From Gammaproteobacteria bacterium (GTDB taxonomy: Bacteria; Pseudomonadota; Gammaproteobacteria; Eutrophobiales; Eutrophobiaceae), in NCBI GenBank assembly GCA_030829955.1, contig JAURNY010000009.1, forward strand, positions 40,498 to 104,497: 64,000 nt of DNA, given 5' to 3'. The notes beneath the pieces are model-generated. The model was not told the origin of the DNA. It made no database searches and saw only the letters and a list, made by a program, of their open reading frames with translations. Position 1 is the stretch's first letter. Each line of letters opens with the position of its first letter. Below are positions 8,943 through 18,521 of this stretch, piece after piece. Position numbers and translations under genes: made by a program.

Positions 8943-10966
8943 TCAGATAATGCCAGCATTCCTAAACATCGTCTGCAAAGGCCTAAGTTCACTAGCAAAA
9001 TGTTTCCATCTGCCTGATGAATGTTTAAACAAACCCTGTCGTATTTGCACATTACTGGCTGTTTTTACTGCACGCGAATTGTCCTGAAACTCTAGGCATG
9101 ATGCGTCCCAGTCAAGATTCAAATAGCTAAACATGCGACGACTTTCATTCTCAATATCATTGATCAAATTTTCATATGAGACTTCCAGGATTTCATCCTG
9201 AAATAATTTTATCCAATGCTGCATTAAACGATGATAATCAAGATAGTAATGACCAAGTTCATCAAGGTCATATGCAAACTTATATCCCTGAGCAAAATAA
9301 TTGGTATAAATTGAAACACATGTGTCGAGTGGAAAACGCTGACAATGAATAACCTTCGCATTAGGAAAAAGGATCTTTATCAATCCAATTCTTAAAAAAT
9401 TGCCTGGCAATTTATCCGTAACACGGATCTCATCCGTAGTAGAACGACATATCGTCTTCAAATATGCGTCCGTAATCTTGCTTAAATTTACTGTATTTTT
9501 TTTTATGTTCTGTTTCAAATCAGCATCTACAGAACATTTAAAATATGTTTCTTCCAGTTCCGGTAGCGCGGTTAATTCTCCTGCACCATAGACAAGCCTG
9601 TGACATGAGACAATTTGTTCAATCAGAGTTGTGCCGGATCGAGGCATACCAACAATAAAGACAGGCAATTCAGAATCAGAAACTAAAAATGAATTATCTC
9701 TAAAAAACTCTTCCGGATAATAATCAATAATACTATCTATATAATTCGAGTTTAATTCCTTCTCATATTCAATCGACCTTCTTATTATTGTGTTACCATT
9801 GGTAAATTGTTGAAAAGCCTTTTCATAGCTTTTGTTTTTTAACAAGCAGTTCGCATATGCAAAATATAGATGAGCTTTATCCTTATCATTTATACAATTA
9901 TTGATATAAGTCTCAAGGGCGGCTGGGTCCAGACCTGATGTTTCATTTACAGAGATGTAATGCAATGTTTCGGCATGTTCTGGGCATTGTTCCAACACCT
10001 TTTGGTAATATGCCAATGCTTTTTCTGTTTCGCCAAGATCTTGCCATGCAATCCCGGCGTTCTTTAGCGCATCCAGAAAATCGGGTTTAAGAGACAGGGC
10101 TTTTTCATAATTTTTGATAGCATCACTATGTCGATCAAGATCGAGTAATACATTTGCCTTGTTATTAAATGCCTCATAATAATTACTATCAATATTTATT
10201 GCCTTGTCAAAATTCTCTATTGCTTCGTCATATTGATGATTGTCAAAGAGCAAATTACCCAGATTATTATAGGCTTCCCTGAAGTTTGAATCGTATTCTA
10301 TGACTTGATTAAAGCAGTTTTTTGCTTGTTGAAAATGCCCCTGAATTTTATAAACAAGGCCCATGTTATTGATTGCAGTAGTATTAGCGGGATCAATTAT
10401 TAATACTGTATCGATAATATCGCGAATATTTTCAAATTGATTTGTTTCAATTAATACAGTGGTCAGGTTATTGCGCGCATCAATATAATCTGGCTTGATA
10501 TCAATTGCCTTTCTGAATGATTGTTCGGCTTGCTCAGGTTCCTGCATCCCAACATATAGGATCCCCATATTATTAAACGCTTCGGCGTAATCAGGTTTAA
10601 TATTCAACGCTTGATGAAAGTTGCCTATCGCCTCACCATACTGCCCAACATCTTTGCATACCAAACCAAGATTGTTATAAAAATCTGCACGATGATTATT
10701 AGACCTGATTGCCTTCTGTATAAGTATTTTTGCCGAATCGAAATGTTGAGTCTGATACTCAATCAACCCCAAAAGATGTAAGGCATCAGCATGTTCAGGC
10801 ACAGAATCCAGAATCGTAAGATAAAGCTTTTTTGCATCATCAAATTGATTACTGCGATGCAGATTTAATGCATGCTGTAGTTGGGAACTAATTAACTCAG
10901 AGAGTTTATCAAAATTTTTTTTTTAGTTTTGTTTGAAAACAGTTTTTTAAACAATCTGTTTATCAT
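8943..10966 (-). CDS. TPR-sulfotransferase, reading frame interrupted by an A10 tract near the N-terminus
   Basis: The open frame from 10802 (GTG) to 8943 encodes about 12 TPR units (to ~residue 330) and then a sulfotransferase domain. The latter has V-G-M-P-R-S-G-T-T, the PAPS 5'-phosphosulfate loop, near residue 382 and a later C-Q-R-F-P-L-D-T-C 3'-phosphate-binding-like segment. The GTG start would cut a TPR in half: codons just upstream still encode good TPR sequence (L-N-L-H-R-S-N-Q-F-D-D-A-K-K-L-Y) back to a run of ten A. An ATG at 10966, 3 nt after the upstream pilin stop, starts M-I-N-R-L-F-K-K-L-F in the other frame. With 11 (or 8) A the two join into a ~674-residue protein. As given, the ATG frame stops after 24 codons. 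Substrate is unknown; pilin or surface glycan is possible. Confidence 0.8.
10915..10924 (-). repeat. A10 homopolymer (T10 on plus strand) causing a frame break
   Basis: Ten A in a row lie about 43 nt into the coding region of the TPR-sulfotransferase gene. One extra A restores a single reading frame from the pilin-coupled ATG to the sulfotransferase domain. This is typical of slippage-prone contingency tracts, of RNA-polymerase slippage sites, or of a homopolymer sequencing error. Confidence 0.85.
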
Positions 10967-10969
10967 GAA

Positions 10970-11425
10970 TTATCTACATGCCGGAGGCAGAAATTTATTC
11001 TCTATATCTGTTGTAGCTGCAGCCAAGCCGTTATTACCACAGTCCCATGTCAACCCGCCATCCTGAGTAGACAACGCATACAACCCGCCACTTATAGAAC
11101 CGCTAACATTTGTATTTGCAAATGTTGAAGTTATAACAAGATCACCGGCAACTCCATTGCCAACAGTTATCGCGGTGTTATTCACATATGTTCCAGCCAA
11201 AGTCGTGCCAACAGCAGTCAAATTATGCGGCCATACTCCACTATTTTGATAATAATCAGACAAGCCCGTCTTAAATGCCGATGTGATAGAGATTGCCTCA
11301 CTAACCTGTGCCCTTGTTTGGTAATCAGTATAAGCAGGAATTGCAATCATTGCCAAAATACCGATGATCGCGACGACAATCATCAATTCCATCAATGTAA
11401 AACCTTTTTCAATATAGAAGCGCAT
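10970..11425 (-). CDS. second type IV pilin
   Basis: A 151-residue prepilin paralogous to pilA. Its leader M-R-F-Y-I-E-K-G is followed by F-T-L-M-E with Glu5, and Cys129/Cys150 close the C-terminal loop. Shared stretches with pilA include F-K-T-G-L-S, G-V-W-P and N-L-T-A-V-G, while residues ~75-125 differ. No -24/-12 promoter or strong Shine-Dalgarno was found upstream. No terminator separates it from the sulfotransferase gene, whose ATG follows after 3 nt. It may be a minor, alternative or modified pilin. A PilD substrate by motif. Confidence 0.93.
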   Translation of the reverse strand: MRFYIEKGFTLMELMIVVAIIGILAMIAIPAYTDYQTRAQVSEAISITSAFKTGLSDYYQNSGVWPHNLTAVGTTLAGTYVNNTAITVGNGVAGDLVITSTFANTNVSGSISGGLYALSTQDGGLTWDCGNNGLAAATTDIENKFLPPACR

Positions 11426-11503
11426 AATTCAAATCCCACTTAACCAATCAAATCCACCTACTGTTTGCTTACTAATTTTACCGTTCCAGTCCAGATGATA
11501 TAC

Positions 11504-13072
11504 CTATTTTTGTTTTTCTGCTAAATAAGCTATGGCTGGTTTGTTAACATCATCACTTAAATATTTAGGGCGATATACATATTTATCCTTATTTTTAATG
11601 CGGTCCATCGGATAGAAAGCAGGATATTTTTCTTCAATATCAGAAAAATTGAATGAAATAATAAAATTACACAGATCAGTAATCCTGAAAAATTCGTCAT
11701 CAGTAGCTGCAGCGTCAGGTAACACACCACTGATACGTTTGCTATGCAACATTATCAAGGGCGATTGAATACCTAATACACATTCATTTGCCGGTATGTG
11801 TAATTTAATCTCGCGTAAAAATTCCAGCGTGTATTTTTGCTTCTCCAAATTATGAATTGCAAAATGTCTGTCTTTAGATAAAACCCATTCTCTATTTGTA
11901 CTATATTTTTCCAGCGCTGTGCCATCCAGATAGTTTTGCTTACCGGCAATTTCTATCATTGCAGGTAACAAAAGGCATAAAATAACTATAAAATACAGGT
12001 AAAATAATTTTCCATTTGAAAAGAAATGATTCGATATTTTCTGAACTGCAATTAAATTATAAAAAAAATACAACGGCATGAGTGGATAAATAAACCTGGA
12101 CACATAATGGATATCATCATAAGGCCATAAGATAATCACTGAAATAAATAACAATGTATAAATCGAGTCGATTTTCATTTCTATCAACCTTATACATAAG
12201 GCATACATAAAAAGTATTATCAACGGAATATATATCAGGTAAGTCAGATAGCTAATACTTTCCAGTCTAAAAATACCAAATTGCCATACAAAGGCCTGAA
12301 ATAATATTTCGAATCTGTCAGACAGAATATAAAGATAGTCGTCCATATGGACCTGTCCAAAATATTGAACAAACTCTGCTGGATAACTTCGCGTATTATT
12401 TATTGATGTAAATAGATTAATCAACAAAGGCGACAAGGCGACAAGAATAAGAAACAAAAAATTTTCCGGTTTTCTATAAAGAACTTCAAAAGCATAGGCT
12501 ATTAATAATGTGACTCCTATCGCTTTACTTAAGACACTCAAGGCAACCAGAAGGGAAATCAGCAACCATTGCTGAAAATTTATTTCACTTTTTGAAATCA
12601 TGAAAAAAACACAATAAACAAGCAAAATATATAAGAATTCACTCCACAACTCGTAAATAAAGATATGCGTGGATGGCAATAAAACTAAAATGAACAGCGT
12701 CAATATCGAATGAAGTCTTGTTTGCTGATTACGCCTAAGCCAGAAATAAATAGCTATCAGTGACAAATTGAAAAAAATTACTGTAAATAAACTCGCCAGA
12801 TAAAAACTATCCGAATCAACGCCAAACAGCCCTAGCAATAACGGATACAAAGGTGGAAAACGATTATGCTGCAATAAGAAATCAAAGACAGGTAGTTGTG
12901 CGGCATACCAGGGAGAATATATTTCAGCCAACATTAAAAAAATTGCATCATCCGAAAGAAAACCAACGGCTTCATTGTGCCCACATAATGTAATGATATA
13001 AACAGAAACGCTAATCGTTAAAAAAAGAAAAAATAAAAATACATATTGACTATTTATTTGCTTCTCTTTCAT
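11504..13072 (-). CDS. GT-C-like polytopic membrane protein
   Basis: About 522 residues from an ATG at 13072 (an in-frame TTG lies at 13084). It has ~10-12 hydrophobic segments through residue ~400, then a soluble periplasmic tail. The first loop carries F-L-S-D-D-A, the Asp pair of GT39/GT-C glycosyltransferases, and later R-F-P-P-L-Y-P. The gene at 20631 has a matching P-P-L-Y-P segment, so the two are probably distant paralogs. It lies ~79 nt upstream of the second pilin in the same direction, suggesting one transcript. Sugar transfer from polyprenyl phosphate to a pilin or glycan is inferred. Confidence 0.65.
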   Translation of the reverse strand: MKEKQINSQYVFLFFLFLTISVSVYIITLCGHNEAVGFLSDDAIFLMLAEIYSPWYAAQLPVFDFLLQHNRFPPLYPLLLGLFGVDSDSFYLASLFTVIFFNLSLIAIYFWLRRNQQTRLHSILTLFILVLLPSTHIFIYELWSEFLYILLVYCVFFMISKSEINFQQWLLISLLVALSVLSKAIGVTLLIAYAFEVLYRKPENFLFLILVALSPLLINLFTSINNTRSYPAEFVQYFGQVHMDDYLYILSDRFEILFQAFVWQFGIFRLESISYLTYLIYIPLIILFMYALCIRLIEMKIDSIYTLLFISVIILWPYDDIHYVSRFIYPLMPLYFFYNLIAVQKISNHFFSNGKLFYLYFIVILCLLLPAMIEIAGKQNYLDGTALEKYSTNREWVLSKDRHFAIHNLEKQKYTLEFLREIKLHIPANECVLGIQSPLIMLHSKRISGVLPDAAATDDEFFRITDLCNFIISFNFSDIEEKYPAFYPMDRIKNKDKYVYRPKYLSDDVNKPAIAYLAEKQK

Positions 13073-13123
13073 GAAATTTAACAAGTTATTATCTATTCAT
13101 AAATCAGAGCATGATATATATTG

Positions 13124-13441
13124 TTATTTTTTACCGCCTAATAACTTCAACAAGTCATTTGTTAATTTATTCACAAATTCCTCATTATACTCCCTGTCTT
13201 TTAAAGCCCACATAAATGTATTGCCAATCTTGGCTCTGGCATAGAAACCGGGAGCATTATCCTTTTTATATTGAATTGCCCTGTTGTGAATATTCGTTAG
13301 CACCTTATCGAGTTTAATTTTATTCTTCTTGTTTGGAATACTATGCTCTGCATCATTTGGAAAGCGCTCGATAAACTCTTCGGCCAATGATAGTGAAAAT
13401 TCATCCAATTTTTTATTATTTTTCCAGAAGAAAATATTCAT
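13124..13441 (-). CDS. small protein of unknown function
   Basis: A 105-residue soluble, Lys/Asn-rich protein without signal peptide or membrane segment. I do not recognise the family. It reads as mainly helical with a central G-F-Y-A-R-A-K-I-G-N-T-F-M-W-A-L segment that looks like a conserved core. The ATG is 3 nt after the stop of the upstream GT-C-like gene, so translation is probably coupled, and another GT-C-like gene follows. Position suggests an accessory role to these membrane proteins, but there is no direct evidence. Confidence 0.6.
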   Translation of the reverse strand: MNIFFWKNNKKLDEFSLSLAEEFIERFPNDAEHSIPNKKNKIKLDKVLTNIHNRAIQYKKDNAPGFYARAKIGNTFMWALKDREYNEEFVNKLTNDLLKLLGGKK

Positions 13442-13444
13442 ATC

Positions 13445-15391
13445 TTAATTGCCCGTTAATATTTTTTTTGCCGGGTTATCTGAAACATTCCATACATTTA
13501 CAGACATATTAAAATAGTTTTTTGCCATTTCATGGTCTCTCTTTAGCTCATAATATAGTCCTGAATAATAGAACAACCTTGCTTTATCTTCTTTTAATAG
13601 TGCCTGGTCAATTTTATCAAAGGCTTCATCTAATAATAGCTTGAGCAATGTTAAATCAGGCTTGTCGTCATTCAATATTGAATCAATTAATTCGAGTTTT
13701 CCGGAAAAAAGATAACATACTTTACTCGTTTCATTATTAATATATGAACCCTTATCATTTGTTTTGTATAAATTTATAAAAAATCGACAGTACTTATTCA
13801 ACACGATTTGCTTGTGCATCTTTTCCCAGGCATCTTCAGGTTCAACGTTTGATAATATCTGCTCCAGATAATTTACTGACTCTTCTTCCATTGACACTCT
13901 TTTACTATGTCCAGCATTTGACTTATCAACCTTGCTTACCAAACCATTATCTATAACACCGTAATTATGAGGTAATGTATAAACGTAATATATTGGACGA
14001 TCTGTATTGTCCAAGAAGTGTTTTGTTCTTCTGTTTTGCTCTCTGGCAGGCATTGTTAAGGGTAAAATATACCGATTAGACAAAATTAAACCCTTGTTGT
14101 GATAGATAGTAACGTCTTGCCTATGACCAAGCACCGAATGCACATAGACCAATGGCCCCAGATCCATATCTCCATGTGTAAAAAGAACCGCCCCTTGTTC
14201 AATATTATTTAAAACAGCATACGCATAGTCCATTGCCCATGTATCATTAGCACGATAATTTGCTAATACTGATTGGGGAAATACGGAAACAAAAAGAATA
14301 CATAAAGTAAATATCTGGATATATCTCTTTTTAATATATGAATTCAGAAATTTAACTACGCCAGTAAGACCCGCAATTACCCAGAAAGCATACGCACAAT
14401 AAGATAACAACGGATAAACCCTGAAAACATTCTTGTCCCAGAGCTGGTAATCAAAACTAAGTAATAATATTAACAATAAAGAGTTACACAAAAATAAGGT
14501 GGTAATCGCAAAAGCAATATTTGTTTTAAATAAAGACCATTGAATGATAAAACCTAAAGCGCCCAGCATAAATCCAACATATCCATATTGCTGGATTAAT
14601 TGACTAATAAAAAAATAAACAAAATAAAGCTTATCCAGCAAGCTAGCAGTCTGACTATGATCCTGGCCGGCATAACCTTCTCTTGTAATAAAAAACCAGA
14701 TTTCACTAAAACTTTCCAACGCCCCGTAAAAACTTATATAGGGATCATTATTACTATTTACTACCATCCATATGTAAGGTGATAATCCCATAATGATTCC
14801 AAACAATGGCATTAATGAGACAAATTGCTTTCTTTCATGCCAAATCAGGATTAATAGTGCCGGTGTAGACAATACAATAAGCGGCCAATGATTCGCCAGC
14901 GCAACCCCATACAGAAAAGCAAAAAGGAATAGTTTCTTAGGATGATCAATATGATTCATTGCCATAAAAAACAACATAAAGAACAATGCCACATTTAGAG
15001 TATAAACCTCTGCAATAATAGCCTGCGACCAGAACATAGGTGATATGGAAATCATCAGGGCTGCTGTTGCTGATAAAAATCGTGACCGTGTTAATTGAAA
15101 GATTATTGCTCCAATCACACCTATGCTGACTGTAGCAAATAAAGCACTAAGCAGATGTACTCTGAAAGCAATGGTTCCGAATGGTAGATAGGTAAACAGG
15201 TGCCCCAATAATGTATAAACAGGATAACCAGGGGGATGTGCAACCCCATTATAGTAAGAAGCAAGGACAAACAAAGCATCATCTTCCAATACAACACTTC
15301 GCGGCATACTCCAAAGATATAATAGGAAAGAAACCAATAGAACAGTTATGCTCTCCTTACTTATTAATCTATAAAGAGGGATTGATGTCAT
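13445..15391 (-). CDS. DUF2723 / TMEM260-like GT-C membrane protein
   Basis: A 648-residue protein with ~12 hydrophobic segments to about residue 385 and a soluble C-terminal half ending in helical, TPR-like sequence. The first loop contains L-E-D-D-A-L-F (Asp pair near residues 36-37) and A-H-P-P-G-Y-P-V-Y, the hallmark of the DUF2723 family. Its eukaryotic member TMEM260 is an O-mannosyltransferase, so a lipid-linked-sugar-dependent protein O-glycosyltransferase is plausible. It starts 32 nt after pilR and may share the pilS-pilR transcript. Confidence 0.78.
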   Translation of the reverse strand: MTSIPLYRLISKESITVLLVSFLLYLWSMPRSVVLEDDALFVLASYYNGVAHPPGYPVYTLLGHLFTYLPFGTIAFRVHLLSALFATVSIGVIGAIIFQLTRSRFLSATAALMISISPMFWSQAIIAEVYTLNVALFFMLFFMAMNHIDHPKKLFLFAFLYGVALANHWPLIVLSTPALLILIWHERKQFVSLMPLFGIIMGLSPYIWMVVNSNNDPYISFYGALESFSEIWFFITREGYAGQDHSQTASLLDKLYFVYFFISQLIQQYGYVGFMLGALGFIIQWSLFKTNIAFAITTLFLCNSLLLILLLSFDYQLWDKNVFRVYPLLSYCAYAFWVIAGLTGVVKFLNSYIKKRYIQIFTLCILFVSVFPQSVLANYRANDTWAMDYAYAVLNNIEQGAVLFTHGDMDLGPLVYVHSVLGHRQDVTIYHNKGLILSNRYILPLTMPAREQNRRTKHFLDNTDRPIYYVYTLPHNYGVIDNGLVSKVDKSNAGHSKRVSMEEESVNYLEQILSNVEPEDAWEKMHKQIVLNKYCRFFINLYKTNDKGSYINNETSKVCYLFSGKLELIDSILNDDKPDLTLLKLLLDEAFDKIDQALLKEDKARLFYYSGLYYELKRDHEMAKNYFNMSVNVWNVSDNPAKKILTGN

Positions 15392-15423
15392 TTTTTTATA
15401 GATGAAGTTCGATTAAGAAATAA

Positions 15424-16737
15424 CTATTCGATGTTTAGTTTTTCCAGTCGGTATCGTAATGCCCGAAAGCTAATACCTAGAATTTTTGCTGCTGCCGTTT
15501 TATTCCAGCGGGTCTTTTCCAATGCTTCTATGATTTTTTGCTTTTCAATATCATCAAGCAATGTATTCAAGTCGTCAGCATCATTTATATTATTAAGAGC
15601 ACAATTGTCTACTATTCCTATATCTTGCTCGGTAATTAAATTGTCTGTGCAGAGCGCTATTGCTCTTTCAAGAATATTCTCAAGTTCTCTTATATTTCCA
15701 GGGTAAGTATATTCAATAAGTGCATCAAGTGCCGATTGAGATAATGCGGGTCTTGATGTAAAACCATTACTCGCCACCAGTTTATCCAGAATATGTTCGA
15801 CTAAAAGCGGAATGTCATCCTGACGTTCACGTAATGGTGGAATATGTATATTAATAACATTAATTCTGAATAATAAATCTTGTCTGAAAAGCCCCTGTTT
15901 AACTCGCTCAGTTAAATTGAAATTTGTCGCACTTAATATACGAACATTGACAGGAATCTCTTTTTGAGCACCAACAGGACGGATAACTTTCTCCTGTATT
16001 GCTCTTAATAATTTTACCTGCATAGACAGCGACAGCTCTGCCACTTCATCAAGAAATAATGTCCCGCCATTTGCCGCCTGAAATAAACCCTCTTTGTCAG
16101 AAATAGCACCAGTAAAACTACCTTTTTTATGCCCAAAGAATTCACTTTCCATTAGTTCATGAGGAATTGCACCGCAGTTAATGGCGATGATAGGCTGATC
16201 TGATCGAGGACCATTTTCGTGGATTAATCTGGCAACCAGTTCTTTTCCTGAACCTGACTCACCACTGATATAAATGGGGGCCTGACTACGCGCCACTTTT
16301 TCAATCATTGTTTTCAGTTTATGAACAGATTGACTATCACCGATCAACTTACTCTTTATAAGAGTATTACTTTTAACAGTCTTAATTGCGTCTTCAACAA
16401 TATTTCGCAATGCATGTAAATCGACCGGTTTTGTTAAAAAATCAAATGCACCATTTTTCAAAGCCTGTATCGCACTATCCATACTCCCATGAGCAGTAAT
16501 AACTGCAACCGGAAGACCGGCATCATGAGATTGAATTTCACTGACAAAATCTACCCCATCCCCATCGGATAATTTCATATCAGTCAAACATAAATTAAAT
16601 TTATTATCTTTAAGTAATTTTCTTGCTGAAGATAAATCTTCAGCACACACACAATCAATCCCCATCCGTTGCAAGGTAATATTCAATAATTCACGAATAT
16701 CCGGTTCATCATCAATGATTAGCACAAGCGCTGACAT
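15424..16737 (-). CDS. pilR: sigma-54 response regulator PilR
   Basis: A 437-residue NtrC-type activator. The receiver domain (1-120) has acidic D9/D10 and phospho-acceptor D53. A central AAA+ domain follows, with Walker A G-E-S-G-S-G-K-E near 163 and G-S-F-T-G-A, the sigma-54 contact loop (usually GAFTGA; Ser replaces Ala). A Fis-type helix-turn-helix ends the protein (K-T-A-A-A-K-I-L-G-I). It follows pilS by 2 nt. The pilA promoter at 8755-8770 is the expected target. Confidence 0.93.
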   Translation of the reverse strand: MSALVLIIDDEPDIRELLNITLQRMGIDCVCAEDLSSARKLLKDNKFNLCLTDMKLSDGDGVDFVSEIQSHDAGLPVAVITAHGSMDSAIQALKNGAFDFLTKPVDLHALRNIVEDAIKTVKSNTLIKSKLIGDSQSVHKLKTMIEKVARSQAPIYISGESGSGKELVARLIHENGPRSDQPIIAINCGAIPHELMESEFFGHKKGSFTGAISDKEGLFQAANGGTLFLDEVAELSLSMQVKLLRAIQEKVIRPVGAQKEIPVNVRILSATNFNLTERVKQGLFRQDLLFRINVINIHIPPLRERQDDIPLLVEHILDKLVASNGFTSRPALSQSALDALIEYTYPGNIRELENILERAIALCTDNLITEQDIGIVDNCALNNINDADDLNTLLDDIEKQKIIEALEKTRWNKTAAAKILGISFRALRYRLEKLNIE

Positions 16738-16739
16738 AG

Positions 16740-18353
16740 TTAATAGATACTCTTTTTCTCTTTATGCATGAAATAAATTCTAAAGGTAGTGCCTTTTTCA
16801 TCGGATGACAAAACAGTAAGTGATGCATGGTTGGCATCACATATTTCTTTTGCAAGATAAAGCCCGAGACCCGTTCCTTTTTGTTCAGTGGTAAAAAATG
16901 GTTCGAACAGTTGTTCTATTATGATTGGTGACATTCCTTTACCATTATCAATAACATCAACATATGCTCGTTCTGATTCCGAATCAATCCCTGTCGCCAA
17001 CGTAAACAGCTTATCTCCCTCACTATATCTCCTAGCATTATCGCATAGATTATTAAGTACCTGATGCAATTGTGTGTCATCGAATTTTACTTCAAGCAAT
17101 TCTTCATGCTTTTTAAATTCAATAGTTCTATTACCAACGCCATAATTATTTTCAAAGCCGATTATAAAGCCATCAAGCCAATCATTTAGATTTAACATTC
17201 TGGGCAAAGGTGGCTCACGTCGGCTAATACTTAGGACATTTTCAATTATTGTATTCACTCTTAATGAATGGTCATTAATAATTTCTGTTAAACGTTTATC
17301 TTCACTGCCCAGATTGGGGGATTCACTTATTAACTGTCCGGCGTGATTGATTGCTCCCAATGGATTTCTGATCTCATGCGCAATACTCGCTGCCAAACGA
17401 CCTAGAGAGGCCAATTTCAGTTGTTGTGCACGCTGACGTAATGAAGCCGTATCTTCAAGAAATACCAAAACCTGGAAACTATTACCATAGTCCAATTTGA
17501 AGAATGCGACAGATAATTCAGGATAATTTTCGCTACCAGCAATCTCAATATTTGCATTACCTTGCCCTGAGAGCCATTGTTGTATTGGTGTAATTAATTT
17601 AGCTGATATTTGTGACTCCAGCACATCTTTAGTAAATTGGGATTTAAATATTAACTTCTTCGCCGACTCATTTATTAACACTGGCTTGAGATTGTCATTT
17701 AAAACCAGTATGCCGGATTGCATGGCTCTTACAATCTGTTTATTTAATTCTGCTAAATCTAAAAGTTCTTTTGCTCTTTGCTCTGCAAGTTCTTCAGAAG
17801 CCTGCGCTCTTGACGCTAGAAAATTACCTATAATGGCAGTAACAAAAAATGTCGCTCCTAAAATTCCAGCGTGAATGTAATTCACATCGCGAAAGGAAAC
17901 AAAAAATTGAATGTAAAGCTCATGGGTAAGGACAGCTAGCGTTGCGATAGCCGCAAAGAGAATAGAAATTTTACCTGCACGTAAAATACTACCGCCAGCA
18001 ACGGCTATAACAAGTAACATACCAAAACCGCTGCTCAAACCATTACTTGCATACATAAGCAAACTCAACATCACAATATCGATTAATGCATGAAACGCAA
18101 TTTGAAGATTTAGGCGTGGATATTTTAAATTGATAAATACGGCAAAAATAACAGATGTAATTAAATAAAAATGGCTAGTAACGGAAAATAGACGGCTATA
18201 AAGAATACCTAATGGATTAGGTAATTGACCAATATAAATTAATACAACAAACAAACCAGAGAGCAGAATTCGATATATATTAAAATATTGTAAAGCGGCC
18301 CAGCTTCTTCTCTGCGCAGAATTTTCGGGATATTGCTTTATATCGTTTAGCAT
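16740..18353 (-). CDS. pilS: sensor histidine kinase PilS
   Basis: A 537-residue membrane kinase. Six hydrophobic segments occupy residues ~30-190, then a short coiled coil and PAS-like region (~200-300). The HisKA motif A-S-I-A-H-E-I-R-N-P is near residue 323, and the ATPase domain shows the N box (N-N-L-C-D-N-A), G1 (D-N-G-K-G-M) and G2 (G-T-G-L-G-L). It phosphorylates PilR; in Pseudomonas PilS senses pilin in the inner membrane through its transmembrane part. Divergent from sucC across 168 bp with no clear promoter assigned. Confidence 0.93.
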   Translation of the reverse strand: MLNDIKQYPENSAQRRSWAALQYFNIYRILLSGLFVVLIYIGQLPNPLGILYSRLFSVTSHFYLITSVIFAVFINLKYPRLNLQIAFHALIDIVMLSLLMYASNGLSSGFGMLLVIAVAGGSILRAGKISILFAAIATLAVLTHELYIQFFVSFRDVNYIHAGILGATFFVTAIIGNFLASRAQASEELAEQRAKELLDLAELNKQIVRAMQSGILVLNDNLKPVLINESAKKLIFKSQFTKDVLESQISAKLITPIQQWLSGQGNANIEIAGSENYPELSVAFFKLDYGNSFQVLVFLEDTASLRQRAQQLKLASLGRLAASIAHEIRNPLGAINHAGQLISESPNLGSEDKRLTEIINDHSLRVNTIIENVLSISRREPPLPRMLNLNDWLDGFIIGFENNYGVGNRTIEFKKHEELLEVKFDDTQLHQVLNNLCDNARRYSEGDKLFTLATGIDSESERAYVDVIDNGKGMSPIIIEQLFEPFFTTEQKGTGLGLYLAKEICDANHASLTVLSSDEKGTTFRIYFMHKEKKSIY

Positions 18354-18521
18354 TTGACTCTAAATAGAATAAAAAAATGTATAGTCATGTTACATTTCAC
18401 ACTAATGTTGGCTACACTATCTTAAGTGCATCAATTATATAATTCAGGCTTGTCTATTGCTAACAAATGCCGGATAAATAAAGTAAATTACACCAGATAA
18501 ATCTATTTTCAGGGTTAAATT

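Noticed and set aside
8846..9052. 68-codon minus-strand ORF at the 3' end of the TPR-sulfotransferase gene, considered as a frameshifted tail
   Set aside because: The sulfotransferase frame already ends in a normal family-like terminus, so no second frameshift is needed.
11426..11503. Possible -24/-12 promoter before the second pilin
   Set aside because: A TGGAAC element exists, but no TTGC lies at the required distance.
18354..18521. TATAAT near 18435 as the sucC promoter
   Set aside because: No -35 hexamer at an acceptable distance; left unassigned.
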